This document shows positions 11,169 through 24,884 of a stretch of 64,000 nt of DNA, piece by piece. The translations under genes and the position numbers were made by a program. This stretch comes from Bufo bufo (lineage: Eukaryota > Chordata > Amphibia > Anura > Bufonidae): the NCBI RefSeq assembly GCF_905171765.1, contig NC_053392.1, positions 501,004,556 through 501,068,555 of the forward strand, in the 5' to 3' direction. Position 1 is the first letter of the stretch, and each line of letters begins with the position of its first letter. A model generated the notes under the pieces. It had not been told where the DNA came from, did no database searches, and saw nothing but the letters and a program-made list of their open reading frames with translations.

Positions 11169-11610
11169 GGCTACTTTCAGACTAGCGTTCAGAGAGGATC
11201 CGTCTGGTGTCTGCACAGACGGATCCTCTCCTATAATGCAGACGTTTGGATCCGTTCTGAACGGATCCGTCTGCATTATAGTTTAGAAAAAATTCTAAGT
11301 CTGAAAGTTGTTCAGACGGATCCGTCCAGACTTTACATTGAAAGTCAATGGGGGACGGATCTGTTTGAAAATTGAGCCATATTGTGTCAACTTCAAACGG
11401 ATCCGTCCCCATTGACTTACATTGTAAGTCTGGACGGATCCGTTTGCCTCCGCACGGCCAGCTGAACGCTGCCAGACTGATGCATTCTAAGCGGATCCGC
11501 ATCCACTCAGAATGCATTGGTAGCTGGACGGATGCATTCGGGGCCGCTTGTGAGACCCTTCAAACGGAGCTCACAAGGGGAGCCCCGACGCTAGTGTTGT
11601 GAAAGTAGCC
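11169..11610. mobile_element. PIF/Harbinger-like palindromic MITE
   Basis: Left end GGCTACTTTCAGACTAGCG and right end complementary to GGCTACTTTCACAACACTAG mark inverted termini shared with the element at 47833-48219. The interior is largely self-complementary and contains many copies of ACGGATCCGT. The flanking trinucleotides (AAA left, TTA right) no longer match, so the assumed 3-bp duplication has decayed. There is no coding capacity. Confidence 0.7.
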
Positions 11611-11917
11611 TTATTTCAGGCCTATTGACTCCTTATTTCAGGCATTTACAGCAGAGTGGAATTGGGCCATAAATACCCTAGCAACTCTCCGACAAAGCAA
11701 TCGCTGTGGACAAGTCTTATCTGCTCAACAGACAATAGACACTGCTGTTTTATCTAGGAAATCACCATGCCTTGGAAACAATACAAGGCCTTGCCTCCTG
11801 AGGAGCACACCTGTGAACACCTGATTTCTGATGCTTCCAGACCTGCGGGGAGCTGCGGCCTGCGGTGATCTGTTCTGCAAGTCTGTTTGATCTTTAGAGG
11901 AAGGACAGCTCTGGACC

Positions 11918-12100
11918 AGGGGCGTAACTACCTTAGCGGCAGACCATGTAACTGCTATGGGGCCCAGGGCAGGAGGGGGCCCAGTCTTAGTTGGGATTAT
12001 CTCTTCTACTGGAGGTGAAAAATTGATCAGGACTCTACAAACTATAAATGGGCTGTGCTGATTGGCTGAGACAGTATGTGGGAGGTGTTCTAGGGATGGG
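11918..12100. mobile_element. 5' end fragment of an hAT-like element
   Basis: CAGGGGCGTAACTACCTTAG, followed by a GGGGCCCAGGGCAGGAGGGG block, is a hAT-type terminus. No matching right end (which would read TAGTTACGCCCCTG) was found, so the element is truncated or its other end is too diverged. The right limit is approximate. Confidence 0.5.
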
Positions 12101-12441
12101 CACTATATGGGCTATGTGTGTGTGTGTATGTAGGGCTAGAATATAAGTCTGCACATAGATAGTTGGACACTCCCTTCCCTTATGTTACCTTTGTTCCTGC
12201 CCTTTAGTTAGTTAGTCAAACTTTTATGTATAATTCCCTGTACCATTAATAAATCCCATTTTTAATGATCCAGTACCTATTTTGTTAATTTATAATTAAC
12301 TGGCACCCAAAAATTCTGCAGATTCTACACCTGCAGAGGAATTTTTTTTTATAAAGTCAATTTGTTATTCTGTTTTCTACTTTGTTTTGTTACATCACCA
12401 TTATATTTATATAATGATGATCATTGATATGTCTACATATG
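12101..12441. other. AT-rich spacer, nothing assigned
   Basis: This holds short TG-rich and T-rich runs and no recognisable gene. Its last five bases, ATATG (12437-12441), are the proposed left duplication of the LTR that follows. Confidence 0.35.
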
Positions 12442-14157
12442 TGCACAGTGCGGTTCACTGTGACAGTTGTGGCAGTGTAGGCTGGCTGCATGCCCTCTCG
12501 CGTACTGGCTGCAGAGTGACTCCTGTGTATGCTGGTTGCTTGCGGCTGCGGTGTCTTGTGTGAACTATGCCTGTGAATGTGTGTACTCTCCGTGTCTACA
12601 TCTCAGTGCAGTTCTTGTCACTGTTGCCATGTAGGCTGGCTGCATGCTCTCTCGCGTACTGGCTGCAGGATGACTCCTGTGTATGCTGGTTGCTTGGGAC
12701 TGTGTGCTGGCTGCAGTGTTGTGTGTGAACTGGGGCCTGTTTTTGTGGCTTCCATGTGGTTCCTGTCACCGGTGCCGTGCAGGCTAGCTGCATGCGTTTT
12801 GTGTACTGGCTGCGGGTGTTCCCATGTATACTGGATCTGCGATGCGTGCTGGCTGTGGCCTTGTGTGAACTGGGGCCTGTGTTTGTGGCTTCCATGTCCA
12901 TATCTCTGTGGTTTCTGTCACCGGTGCCGTGCAGGCTGGCTGCGTGTGCTTTGTGTACTGGCTGTGGGGGATCCCATTTATGCTGGTTCTGCGGCCTTGT
13001 GTGTGAACTGGGTCTGAGTATGGATGTATTGGTGTTTGTATCACTGTGCAGTGTAGGCTGGCTGCCTGTAACCTCGTACTGGCTACAGTTAACCTTTGTA
13101 TGCTGGTTGTCGTTTGGGGCGTTCTGGCTGCAGCATTCTGTGACTGGTGTGAACTGACACTTGTATCGTTTGTTCTGTAGTTCTGGTTATCCTGGTTCTG
13201 ATGTGGTTAACCTTCCTTGATCTGTTCCTGGGTGTGGCTTATCGGGTGCCCTCATTATGCCGTTATAACTATCTATGAGCTGTTGGCTTTGTGGTCAGTC
13301 TGTCTTGTGCCTTGCTAGGTGTAGCCCCTTACTGCTGACCCATTTTTTTTTTTGCCATCTGCCCTTCTGTATGATGTCGCCTGGTAAAGAATTGGTGTTA
13401 TTGATGTTATAGCCTTGCCTGATTTTCTGTACCTGTTCTGTGTCTTTAGTCTTGATCTACTCTGTTCCATGTCTAGCCTAGCAGTGCTCTAACTGCGTCT
13501 GATAGCCTGGCAGTGCTAAACTGCTTCTGATCGTGTCTGTTCTATGTCTAGCCTGGCAGTGCCTACTGCTTCTGATTCAGTCTGTGCCATGTCTTGCCTG
13601 CAGTGCCTTACTGCTTCTGTTCCTGTCCTGTGAATGTCCTGCCTTTGTGAGAGGGCTCTTGGGTTGTCCCGAGGGAGGATCTCTAGTCTGCAGGTCTGCC
13701 TGTGACTACCATGCTTCCATTCCGCATGGAGTCCAGACATCTGCTTGTGTGCTGGTTCCCGTTTGTCGTCTGATCCATGTCGTGAGTTTGGTTTCCAGTC
13801 CTGTTGTTTGTTCCGCTGGTGCTTGCACCAGCGTGGTTCTCTGCAGGGAGTGGCCAAGTGTACCGGGACCATCCTGGAGGTGAGACCAGTGAGACCTTGG
13901 TCAAGTTCATCCCCACCACCAGGGGCTCTGTGAAGAACGGTGCACACTGGCTCTTCACCCTCTGGGTTTTGCCTCTGGTCTGCAGGTGCACTTGGTTCAG
14001 TGGTAGTGCTACCACTATTGCCTAACCTGCTTTTCAGTACTGTCTTGTTCTTTTATTACATGTGTAATAAAGTACTCTGTTGGTCCCTGGCCTGAATCTG
14101 CTTGTGTCCTGTTTACAAGATGTCCCAGAGTTCTTCCCTGGCCCCTGGAACGTGACA
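12442..14157 (+). mobile_element. Candidate solo LTR, 1.7 kb
   Basis: The segment starts TGCACAGTG and ends GAACGTGACA, and is bracketed by identical ATATG pentamers (12437-12441 and 14158-14162), as expected for a retroviral-type 5-bp duplication. A polyadenylation hexamer AATAAA lies near 14065-14071, about 90 bp before the end, which fits an LTR in plus orientation. The 5' half is a tandem array of 130-bp-scale modules containing CTGGCTGC and GAACTGGGGCCTGTG; the second half repeats TGTCTAGCCTGGCAGTG. No internal retroviral gene is present, so this would be a recombined solo LTR. The termini are not a perfect inverted pair, which tempers confidence. Confidence 0.55.
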
Positions 14158-14293
14158 ATATGTTACAAAGTAGAAAAACTTTAGAAAATGTCTTTAGTTT
14201 TCAAGTGATTTTATATAAATATCTATCATCATTACCCCTAAGAATATACTCAATGCCCTGGAATATTACAGCATATCTAATTTAGTTACTTAA

Positions 14294-14689
14294 CGGGGAC
14301 CTGTCACCGTGAAAATGCTAATGAATGTGCAGGCAGCATGTTATAGAGCAAGAGGAGCTGTGCAGATTGATATATAGTTTTGTGGGAAACTATTCAGCAT
14401 TACTTGTATTTTATTCATTTAAATTCCTGCTCATTCTGGACTCAGGAGGCGGTCCTATCAGTAATTGACAGCCTTCCCTCTATGACTGTGTATACAGAGA
14501 TAGCTGTCAATCACTGATAGGACCGCCTCCTGTACTTCAAAGCCCAAAATAAGCAGGAATGTAAATGTATAAATTACAAAGTATACTGAATCTTTTCCCA
14601 TAAAGCTATATATCAATCTGCTCAGCTCCACCTGCTCTATACCATGCTGCCTGCAGCTTATATTTCATTTTCACGGTTAAAGGTTCCCT
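14294..14689. mobile_element. TTAA-flanked palindromic MITE (Kolobok/piggyBac-type target)
   Basis: TTAA occurs at both edges (14290-14293 and 14690-14693). The left end CGGGGACCTGTCACCGTG and the complement of the right end AAGGGAACCTTTAACCGTG are inverted relatives. The interior folds back on itself: GGAGGCGGTCCTATCAGT near 14450 is complementary to CACTGATAGGACCGCC near 14510. The TTAA target with a GGGAACCTGTCA-type end suggests a Kolobok-like family. It is non-coding. Confidence 0.75.
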
Positions 14690-14693
14690 TTAA

Positions 14694-17600
14694 TTGTCAC
14701 TCTTAGGTTGATACGTTCAATTGTGAGCATGTAACAGTAAGGTGACATGCACATGACTATATTTGAGATCCATAAGCCACAAAACCCGAACTCAGGGTTA
14801 AGGCATTTCAACAGGGCCATGCATACATCATTAAAAATACAAAGGTATAAGTGGATCATTTTATGTAAAGTCCACATGAAAAAAAAAATCATGGCATGTT
14901 CCTTTAGATGCCATCAACTAGACTAAGTTTTACCCAAGAAGTACTTTTTTTTAGATGTCCTACAGGAAAACAACAATGATATAAGATACTGCACAATTTG
15001 AACACAGAACTACATGGCCTGCAATATGGGACCAAAAGTCACACAAAGGTTGTTTGCAAGAGGCCTTAGTGTCCAATAGTCCGTGCCGGAGGGAGAAAAC
15101 CCTGACCATTGTTCCAAGTAACGTGGAGGCTCCCATGAAATAAGGATTACCTTAGATTATTTATAGATAAGGGCTTACTTATGGAATGCAAAGTGCAAAG
15201 AAAAGTAGGGACTCTTCTGATCATCTTCTGATGATCAGAAATGAAAAACGGTCATTTCTGATCTTTGCTCCAAATAAACATGCCACCAAATGCTGTTTGT
15301 CAGGTGAGTGCATCTTTCACGCTGCACCAAAAATCATTGTTTGTCACAGCACAACGCCTTGTGTAATCGGGAATGCGCTGCCAACAATATGCAAACTGAA
15401 TATCGAATGAATGATCGTACTAACAATCATTTGCCCCCCATTCAGTATGCATTGAGACATGTAAAAACAAGTGTCAATATCATCGATGGGAGCTCCTTTG
15501 GGACTGAAATTGCCCCATGTACAATGCAAGGGCCCTTACCTAACCAGATTCAGGCTGTCATTTCTAGGGTGCAGGTTACTAAATAAGAGCTGACTTGATT
15601 AGTTACTATTGCTTTTATGTCCTAATTTATGATACAAGATGCCTGAATGTATTACCTTTATTATATAACGCTAGTATAGTAAGGATGTAACTATGCAACT
15701 AGAAAGACTGTGTGGTAGAAATGAAGTTTAAACCAAGAAACGTACATTGTTAAAGACTTCGAGACTGACAAAAACCATAGCAGAGATACATACAAAGAGA
15801 CAAAATGAATGGAGAATTTACAAACATTTATATTTCAGTGTAAGGAAAGGTGTCAAGCGATGGACAATGTTACACAAGGACTATTCCAAGCAAAGGGGGG
15901 GGTAACATATTACAGCGATACAGGGTAAGAAGGTTTGCCACAATATACACAAATGACAGACAGCTCTTCTGATATAGACAATATAGACAATATAGACACA
16001 CAGACCATGATGACACATCAGTAAATGTTTACCATATTATTACTGGCGTTATAAATCGTAGATTGCAAATCACAACATACGTCAGGCAGCATGCAGGAAA
16101 AAATTATTTATTTTTCGCCTTTTTTTTTTTGCACCCAAACAGACTTGGCAACAGATTTCAATCACTTATAGTTAGCAGTCCAAGAAGGTGTATAGTCCAT
16201 ACGACTGTCATTGGTCGTCTTCTAAGAAATTCATTACAAAATGCACAGTGATTATTAAGTTCAGTTGATCTGACGCACAACTTGGCTTTGTTATATCACA
16301 CACAAGAGCCGTGCTATTAGGAGTCCTAGCATCTGCTTGTGTGTAGGGGGTCATGGGGGCTCATGGTCCCAAGATTACTATAGGCATTGATAATCCATAA
16401 CTTCCAAATTTCAGACTAAAGTCAAGAAATCCATTGATAATACATTCTTTATACTGTATGTAGAAAATCCATTTCATGCAAAAGCATTCACCCCACTTGC
16501 TGGTTTCTGTAAAAGTTAGAACCCATTGTAGTAAGCTAGAGTAACAACCTTTTATTTAATTTTTTTTGTAAAAAAAAAAAAAACTCTTTAAACATCAAAT
16601 ACGTTTCACTCCAATTGTCTAGTTCAAATATGTAGAATACATTGAGCAGAGTGATTTTGGCAGTACAGTTTGTATATAGAACAGCTAGAAGATGCTTTAT
16701 TCACACACGTTTGGAAAAAGTGACATAAATACCATTTCAACAAGCAGATACCATTAAACTTTTTAATTTTTCAGACATCGCTAACCAAAACTGCTTTCAA
16801 AACCATAAAGGACATATTACATTTAAAAATTAGAAACTTCTATTACATCTGTTGCTTGGGTAATTTCTGACAAATATGGAGGCATCAATAACTTATAAAC
16901 AAGTCAGTTAAACAGTTCTGTCATCACTAGGCTGCTTAGTATCAATAAACACAAAAACTATTACTAGTTTAGCAAAAATCGGATACATGGATATAGCAGA
17001 GCTGAGGCTGAAGCAAATGATGGTGGTATCTCAATGAGGAATCTGCAAGTAAACCCACCATGTACAGTAAGTAGCTAATCATCTCTGCTACATCTGTCTT
17101 TTGATGGTTGGTTGAGAAGTCTTCAGACACCACGGAGAAACACTGGAACTGAGTAATTTAAATGTTAATACAAGGTCAAATAATACTTCAATAAAATACT
17201 GCACATTAACTAGGGAACAAAAAGAACATCTAGATGGTGACCTCCTTTTCATCTCTTCAGCTGCAGATCTGCCAAGACTCCTCATCATTCATCTAAGATG
17301 GCCAGGCCATTTCTCAGACACGGTGACCTCTTTTTTATTTTGTCAGCTGCAGATCCGTTGATTCCTGGGCTCCTCTTCTGTCATCCAAGATGGCCACACT
17401 GCTTCTTGGTCTACCTAACGTACACTGCGCATGGGTAGTCCAAGCCCTACTCTTGGATTAGCCGGTGCACGGTGATGGTCAATCCAAGGGCAGAAGCAAG
17501 TGTTTTGGGATTCCAAATGCATAGTATGCATCAGGTAGTCATTTTCTACAACTGTTTTAGTTGTAGAAAATGATCTAAATGTAAGACAGCTAAGAAGCTG

Positions 17601-19677
17601 TATTACATTTAGAAGTGGCGGTGGATACACCGAAGTTATGTAGAGGCCGGCGTCTTTTTATAACTCCAGCGGATCCACACGCAGGTATAGGGCTTAAAAC
17701 GCCGGTCTTAATAAATGTGCCCCTAAATGTTGCACCTTAGGCCATTAAACCTCCTTTACCATGAAACCACTCTCCCTTGTCGGACTAAGTACAATTAATT
17801 TCTGTAAGTCTAGATCGTTAAGCCTCCTCATGCATATAGCAAATGGTGTCTTGGCCTGATAGAGGAATAAAGGGAGTCCTTGATTAATAAAATTTGGTGT
17901 ATGTGTTGCTGTTCAATTGGTATCTTATATGAAAGAACTGTGTGCACCCTAACCTTTATTTGCACACCATATTATATTATTCATATTATTCTGGTTGTTT
18001 ATTTACCATATTAATGAACATTTATCTTGTCTGAGATTTCTGGGTACAAAACACAAAGTTTCATGCTGATTATAGCAGAAACTTTTCATGCAGACGGATC
18101 AGAGCTCTGTCAAAACACTACTTTTAATTTAATCAATATATTTCCCGTTGCCTTCATCTTTGATAGCGGATAACTTTGAACATACTGTAGCCCGTAGGGT
18201 ACAATCAACTGATTACTCAAATGGCAAGTGTTCCACTCAAATCACTTTAATGAAGGCATTTAACTGCTGCCAAAATAATGCCAACAGAGATGACTGAAAT
18301 CAACACTAGAGCCTATTACCCATTATTACATAGATCTGCGTTTATGCTATTTAAAGCATAGCCTTGGCTGTTCATGGGGGCTCGGACCAAGTTCATTCCT
18401 GATAATATAATAAAGAAAAGATTATGGCTTTTGTTTCATTGCACAGATACAGAAATAAACTATATACATGTATCAAAATAAAATCTCTTAACCTGGGAAT
18501 CATTGTATACACAGTAGCCATAGAAAGAGGTTTTATATTGTTATTTATCCCTGAAAATGAGTAGAGAAGTCTTCTGGTCACATATTCTGTGGGATATCAC
18601 ATGAAGCAATGAGGTGGAGATGAGGAAGCACATATACTGATAGTATGGTGAATATGGCGAGATGCACTTGACATAGCTGAGTTACATCTGTACAAGCCAT
18701 GAGTTGTAGTAGGACATTCTTTTAAACACTCATAGTAAAGCAGCCGTTCAAAGGTTCTTTAAAATCCTCTAATGGACAATTAAAGGTCATTGAGCTCAAG
18801 CATTAAATCTAATGTAATGCACCACCATACGCTGTACATAAAATGTATACAGATGACCTGAAATACCCCGTTAACTTCATATTTAACAAAATAAAACATT
18901 TACCAATGGTAGAAACTAAAATACAAATAGAAGGCAGCACACATTTTCAAAATGCACCCATTAAGTTGCTTTTACCATAAATATGTTTTTTGATTTTGTA
19001 GTTTATTCTGGAAAACTTGACTTGGGAGCATGTATGGATAAATTTTAGGTATGTATATGCCATTGTTTATATTTTTGTACTTGCTGTCAACGATACATGT
19101 GAAATATAAGGCATAGGCAGGGTCAGACTGGACCAGTAGAGCTCCTGAGAATCTTGGGCCCAGACTCTGACAATCTAATGGTCCTCTTATACAATGAAGA
19201 CTGGACTGTTCCCTTTGGAGGGAACACTGAAGCAATTCAGGTCTATTTCTTATATTGGATTACAATGGGATCAGCCTGATTCTGGATTTATGGACACCAA
19301 ACACAGATGCCATCTGAGAAACAATGAGGGAGATTTGTTATCTCCCTGCGCATGATTTCCTGACTTTTTAAATGCCATGGAGACAAAATATTGTCACAAG
19401 TGGCATTAGTACGGCATATTACCACTTTTCCGAAAGGAACCGCAGTGAGAGCGGGGAGGGGGTGTCGCCAGCAGCCGCAACAAGTTTATCTTAATTTTTG
19501 CCAGTTTTCTGGAGCAAATGAAGACAGAAATTTGTTTAGATGTATGGACTGCTGGAGGATGAGCCTCATCATAAATTAGCCGCATCCTCCGGCAGAGCAG
19601 AGGATAACATAGATCGGCGCAGAAAGTGCTGATCGATCTCCCCGAATGTACATACAAGTGATGCACGGTCGAGATCC
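14694..19677. other. Gene-free AT-rich region with sparse repeat fragments
   Basis: No reading frame of recognisable function is seen. 17525-17725 ends in CTTAATAAATGTGCCCCTAA, a repeat end common in frogs, and contains a short inverted repeat (TTGTAGAAAATGATCTAAAT around a repeated TTTTCTACAACT). 19322-19640 begins GGGAGATTTGTTATCTCCCTG, apparently the other end of the same kind of repeat. Long A and T runs occur at 16120 and 16558-16585. Otherwise nothing is assigned. Confidence 0.4.
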
Positions 19678-19830
19678 AGCCGGCTGCGGTTCTTGACCGC
19701 AGCTGCCTTTCACTTAACTAATGAAGACTACCGTGCGGCCATCAACAATGAAGTGCGGTCTTCATTAGTTAAATGAAGGGCAGCTGCTAGCTAATTGGCT
19801 GCGTGGATCTTGACCGCAGTGCGGTGTGGT
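19678..19830. repeat. Imperfect inverted repeat, about 150 bp
   Basis: The arms TTAACTAATGAAGAC (near 19715-19730) and GTCTTCATTAGTTAA (near 19759-19773) are complementary. They are flanked by GCGGTTCTTGACCGCAG and GATCTTGACCGCAG, which are each partly palindromic. It resembles the interior of a palindromic MITE and may belong to the 19322 repeat. Confidence 0.6.
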
Positions 19831-20463
19831 TGTACCCTATTAAAGCAGTCACATTTTCTGCAGTAGAAGCTAATATCCAGCGTTCAGGTTATTGGTATGT
19901 ATATTGTGTACGCGTTTGTGTGTTCCTAGCAGTGAATGTCACATGGCAACCTCTCCAAGGTCTGACAAAATAGTCCACGGTAAATGACTAAGCACAGGAC
20001 GGCTATGCATTTCTTGTACAGCCATCCTCTGCAGTGCACATGGCAGAGACACACCATGGAGCTAACAGATGGAAGTAACGCTGAAGCCCATACTCATTTT
20101 AATTTTCTCCTAAGGGATTAACTAAGAACTCCTGTAACAACATTTAATTACATCTCCGTGTCGCTTTGATTGATAGTCTGGCATGGGTTACTGGAACATG
20201 ACTGAAATTTTAAGAAAGGGCAAAAAAGTCTAAAAGCTAAAAGAGTTTGACACTGCAGTAAGGATTCACAAGGTGAATGCACAGCAGCTTTCTGCTACTG
20301 GAAGAGTTTAGCTTTATCATTTACACTGACAGATAGGAGCGAAGTGGTCACATAGCGCTTCCTTAAGATCCTCCATGGAGCTTAATATCTAACCAGACAA
20401 CCTGTAGTATGATTGATGTAATATAAGTGGACATGACAGTAGATGGTCTCAAAATGTCATATT

Positions 20464-20472
20464 TAAAGTAAT

Positions 20473-20506
<34 letters not shown>

Positions 20507-20575
20507 CATCTATCATCTATATATCCATCTATCATCTATCTAATTTATCTATGAAATGTATCTATTATCTATATT
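20464..20575. repeat. (TCTA)n microsatellite
   Basis: A run of ATCT/TCTA tetranucleotides, pure at 20475-20505 and degenerate to about 20575. Confidence 0.9.
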
Positions 20576-20729
20576 ACATTTAGTTAAAAAAAATTACGTA
20601 CCACATAAAATTTTATATTCTATGTATTTTACACAATTTCCTATTTAAGTGGGTGTTCCAATCTTAAACACGTATGGAATATCCACAAGATATGGCATGA
20701 ATGTTTCAAGGTTGGGTTCCTAGCTTTAA

Positions 20730-21196
20730 AGGGAACCTGTCATCAACTTTATGCTGCCCGTACTAATGGTAGCATAAAGTAGAGACAGGTGAGTTGATTT
20801 CAGTGGTCTGTCATTTATAAGTAAACGGTTGCCGAGAACCAACATCACAATCATTGCAGACTGGGCCTGGAAAAGAGTCCCGGCCACCTGAGAAGAGTCA
20901 TGGTTATTCATGAATTCCTGCTGATAATTTACAGTCTTCTACCTAGTTTTCTCCCTTTCTCTCTGAGATCTGCCAATCATCAGCAGATGGGCGGGGAGAG
21001 CAGGAGATTATGAATAACCATGACTCTTCTCAGGTAGATTTGACTCTTTTCAAGGCCTGTGTTGTAATGATTATGATGCTGGTTCTCGGCAACCACTTAC
21101 TTTTAGCTCATGAGTAACACACCGCTGAAATCTGCATTTGTCACTATTTTATGCTGCCCTCAGTGAGGTCAGCATAAAGTTGATGACAGGTTCCCT
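20730..21196. mobile_element. TTAA-flanked palindromic MITE, 467 bp
   Basis: TTAA flanks both ends (20726-20729 and 21197-21200). The termini are exact inverted copies, AGGGAACCTGTCATCAACTT on each strand, continuing into TTATGCTG with few differences. Inner arms are also complementary: GAGAAGAGTCATGGTTATTC near 20890 against GAATAACCATGACTCTTCTC near 21012. The family resembles the element at 14294-14689, but this copy has better preserved ends and is presumably younger. Confidence 0.85.
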
Positions 21197-21200
21197 TTAA

Positions 21201-24200
21201 ACACACCATCTATCAGAAGATTGGGCATGCAAGACCACCCTCTATTCTTTCACTGCCTGGATGTGATAGTTGGCAGCCACCTCAATAGGAGACAGTTTGG
21301 TCGGGGTTCCTCCTGTTTTCTAACCAGAACAGGGGCCTTTACCTGACTATTATGGCAAATCATATGGAAAACTCCTCAGATCAAATTTAAATATGATTAT
21401 ATTTCTAAATAATACTTATTATACTATAAAATCATAACATATTACAACATAAGGCCCCATTCAGATGGCTATAATACAGTGCTGTAAGGGAGTCATATAT
21501 TTAGTTCTAAGAACATAATTACATTCCATAGGAATATGACATTTCCTTTCTTGGCAATAAATATATACTCCAGCATTGAGCAGTATTACAGCCCCCTGGA
21601 TGTGGCCTAACACTCATCTTCCAGATATCTGTAGTACAGGCCCAGTTCAAGAAGGTTTGCTAAAACTCACTCTCTTTATAATGAGATCATTATTTGAAGG
21701 GATTGTCCCACAAAAAATATTCTACATTTTTCAAACTAACACCTGGATCTGAATACTTTTGTAACCCATGTTGCTAAAAATGTTGTATCACCACTGAGTT
21801 ATTCGATAAAATGTGTCTGCAAAGCGCCACCTGCTGTTTTTTTCTTCCTTACTTCTCTTTCTACCTCGTTGAGGTGGTCGCACATGCTCAGTTCCGTCCT
21901 TAACTGCCACCAGCTTTATCTAGTGTTAGAAGCTGTGACAGTTACAGGGAAGGAGCTGCAGCAGAAAAGATACGCTCCCTGAGGTGCGACAGGGAGAGAC
22001 CTGTAAAAAAAACATGCCGCCTAAGAAATTATATGCCCCCCCCCAGCTTGAAACAAATCTAGCAGAGCATTTGGAGCAATGAATGGGAAGGTAGAGGGCT
22101 GGTTGTAGCTGATTTTCATGGCTCTGCATAGCATGAGAACAGCGTCTATGCCTGAGAAGATGCAGGTCAATAGGACCTAATATGAAACATTCGTATGCCA
22201 TCAATGTTTTAATCCCAGAAACCAATCTTATACTTCTTAAGGCTTCATGCAAGCGACTGTATTCTGGACCCCAGTCTGATGCACATTTTTTGAGGACCCA
22301 TTCTTTTCTATGGGTCTGCAAAAAAGAATCGGACAGCACACGGATTTCAACTGTGTGCTGTCTGCATCTGTATGTCCCGTCCCGCAAATTATAAAACATG
22401 TCCTATTCTTGTCCATTTCATGGACAAGGATAACCATTTATATTAATGGGACTGAGAAAAATGTGGATTGCACATGGAAGGTATCCGTATTTTGTGGATC
22501 ACAAGACGAATACGATCATAATCATATAGCTTAAGTGGACATTTGCATAGATTCATTTCTAATTCTGTAGATTTTACATTCACATCTGTATAAAGCTTAG
22601 TATTTTCTGGATAGGTTTTCAATATCAGATCAGTGGGGGTCTGACTCCCAGCATCCCGACCAGTCAGCTGTTTGAAGGGGTGTGCTGGGGCCTCTTTCTT
22701 GGCCTGTGACATGATGTCCATCTGTAGTGTCCATTGGTGGCCATGGCCATTCTGCAGCTCAGTTGCATTTAAGTGAATAGCATTGATATGCAATACCAAG
22801 CACAGCCACCATACAGAGTCCTGCACTGCGCTTGGTATACTATGAAGAGGCAACAACACATGTTCAAGTTGGTCCGCCACCGACCCACTATCGATGACCT
22901 ACCCTGTGGAAAACCTCTTATGACAAGTTGTCTTTTTTCTATCCATGAATTTAAGAATGGACATTTTTAGCTTAAACTATATATGCATACATACAATGTA
23001 TGACTTGATATCACCACAGTCAACGAACCTTTGATAGTATGATCCGGATATAACTTTAACTTTTATTAGATTATCCAGTGGAAAATGTTTCTTTTGCACA
23101 ATCTAATTCAACATATCCTGAAACAGATATGTAAAATGTGCCATTTTACAAATTTTTACAAATCTTTTGTAATTTAACATCAATCTGAATTCTCAAATTC
23201 TGTAATAACAAACGCTAAAATAGTCAGTTGTTTATCCAATACATCACAATCATAAAAGCTTCCCGAATTTTACCGTCCAAAAAGTTTAATTCCTCGTTCC
23301 ATGTATATCTGAAAAATTAATTTACTTGACTTTTGTTGGCTCATACTGTACCAATAGTCACTGAATATTAACAGTACTTTCAAAGAACTGCACTGTTTAT
23401 TGTTAAAGAGTTTTGACATTTCTCGAAAAGGATTACTGAAGGGAAAATTTACTAAATTATCTACAGACCTCAGTTTTGGAAGTGACTGTAGGCTTTACTA
23501 CCCACTTGTAATTGATTTTCTCCATTTCAATTCTTTAATTGCAAATTGTTTCCAGTTACCGTTATTTTCAGTTAGAAAAAAAATAACTATTTAAGAATGA
23601 CTGGAAATGGTAAAATAAAAAAGCATACATGATAAAAATTTATATTTCTTTTAAATACATTAAACACAGGAGAGGGGTTGTCAAGAACTCTTGGGCTTTC
23701 TGTGAAAAAGAGGTAAATCGGACTTAAATCACTTTATAGTAGTTGCGGGGCTGTAGATTAGGGGTTCGAGCTGTAATATAGGTAGTAAGAGTATCAATGG
23801 AAATTCAACTTTAGTAATCAAGGTTTATATAGGCTATTCCTTCTAAATCTATTTTTGTTGCAGTTTAAATTATTTTTTATTTTCTCAATCTATGTATAGA
23901 AAACTGATTACTGATGGATGTGTTTTATCAGGTCTTTTTACATGCATGCAGCGGTTTTTGTCCAGTCGATTCCTGGCCTATTAGTTGGGTAGCATCTCTG
24001 CTGGACTCCACTATAGTCAAAGGCGTCCGACGGGCAGGCGGCCGAATCTGGCAATGCCGGATCTGAAAACTATGGCAGGCTGCCCGATACCTCTGCTGCA
24101 CATGTGAAAGAGTTTTTGGTTAGCTCAAAGGTGCTACAGTACTTACAGCAGCTCATTCCCATTCACTTCAAATGGAGATAAGTTAAAATGCCAAATGTGC

Positions 24201-24884
24201 TATTCCTGAAAAAAAAAAAAGCAATTTTTTTTTTTTATACCACACAACCCTTTTAAATGAAAAGTTAAAGTGGCTTTCCAGGATTTTGATACTGATGGTC
24301 TACCCTTAGGATAGGTCATTAGTATCAGATCTATGGGGGTCTGACACCCGGGACCCCCGCTGTTCAGACAAGGCACCGGTGCTCCTGTGAGCGCAGCAGC
24401 CTACTTGCAGTTTACCAAGCATAGCGCTGTACACCGGTATCCCACTTAGCTCCATTCAGCTCAATGAACCCCCAGCGATCAGATACTGATGACCTGCCCT
24501 TTAACTATATACTAGACAATTGAACCCATTTCTAATAAGCTCACTAATATTTTTTGTTGTGCTGAGATGCTTCAGAGATCAGGCGAGTGATACTGACAAG
24601 ATAATTTCTAGTATATCAATTATGTGTTAGTATAGTCAAGAATACCATACCTTTGAATTGCCCCACAAGTATCTTTTGAGCATAAGTAAAAGCACTATAT
24701 AACAGAGCAGTTCACAGGTGAGCAGCACTCCGAATCCACATAGATAAAGTGGATTACAAGCAGAAGCTTATCAAATAGCTCCTTAGGGTGCAACTGGTGC
24801 AAGCAGCGTTAGATTCTGACTTCATCCAAAAAATCTGCAGCACTGTGCATACTAGCAAACCTTGCACTGATTGAATATGATATA
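21201..24884. other. Gene-free region with several MITE-like fragments
   Basis: 21700-21960 opens AGGGATTGTCCCACAAAAAA, related to 35490-36080. 22230-22530 resembles a frog MITE (GGCTTCATGCAAGCGACTGT, then GGACAGCACACGGATTTC). 22600-22690 and 24262-24512 share ATCAGATCAGTGGGGGTCTG or ATCAGATCTATGGGGGTCTG and so belong to one repeat family. 23940-24115 is a diverged CGGCAGGC-containing remnant of the Harbinger-like family. No host gene is seen. Confidence 0.45.

Noticed and set aside
12577..14025. Frames of 60-146 codons on both strands, rich in Cys/Trp or His/Gln
   Set aside because: They follow the tandem modules of the candidate LTR; no domain, and both strands are equally open.
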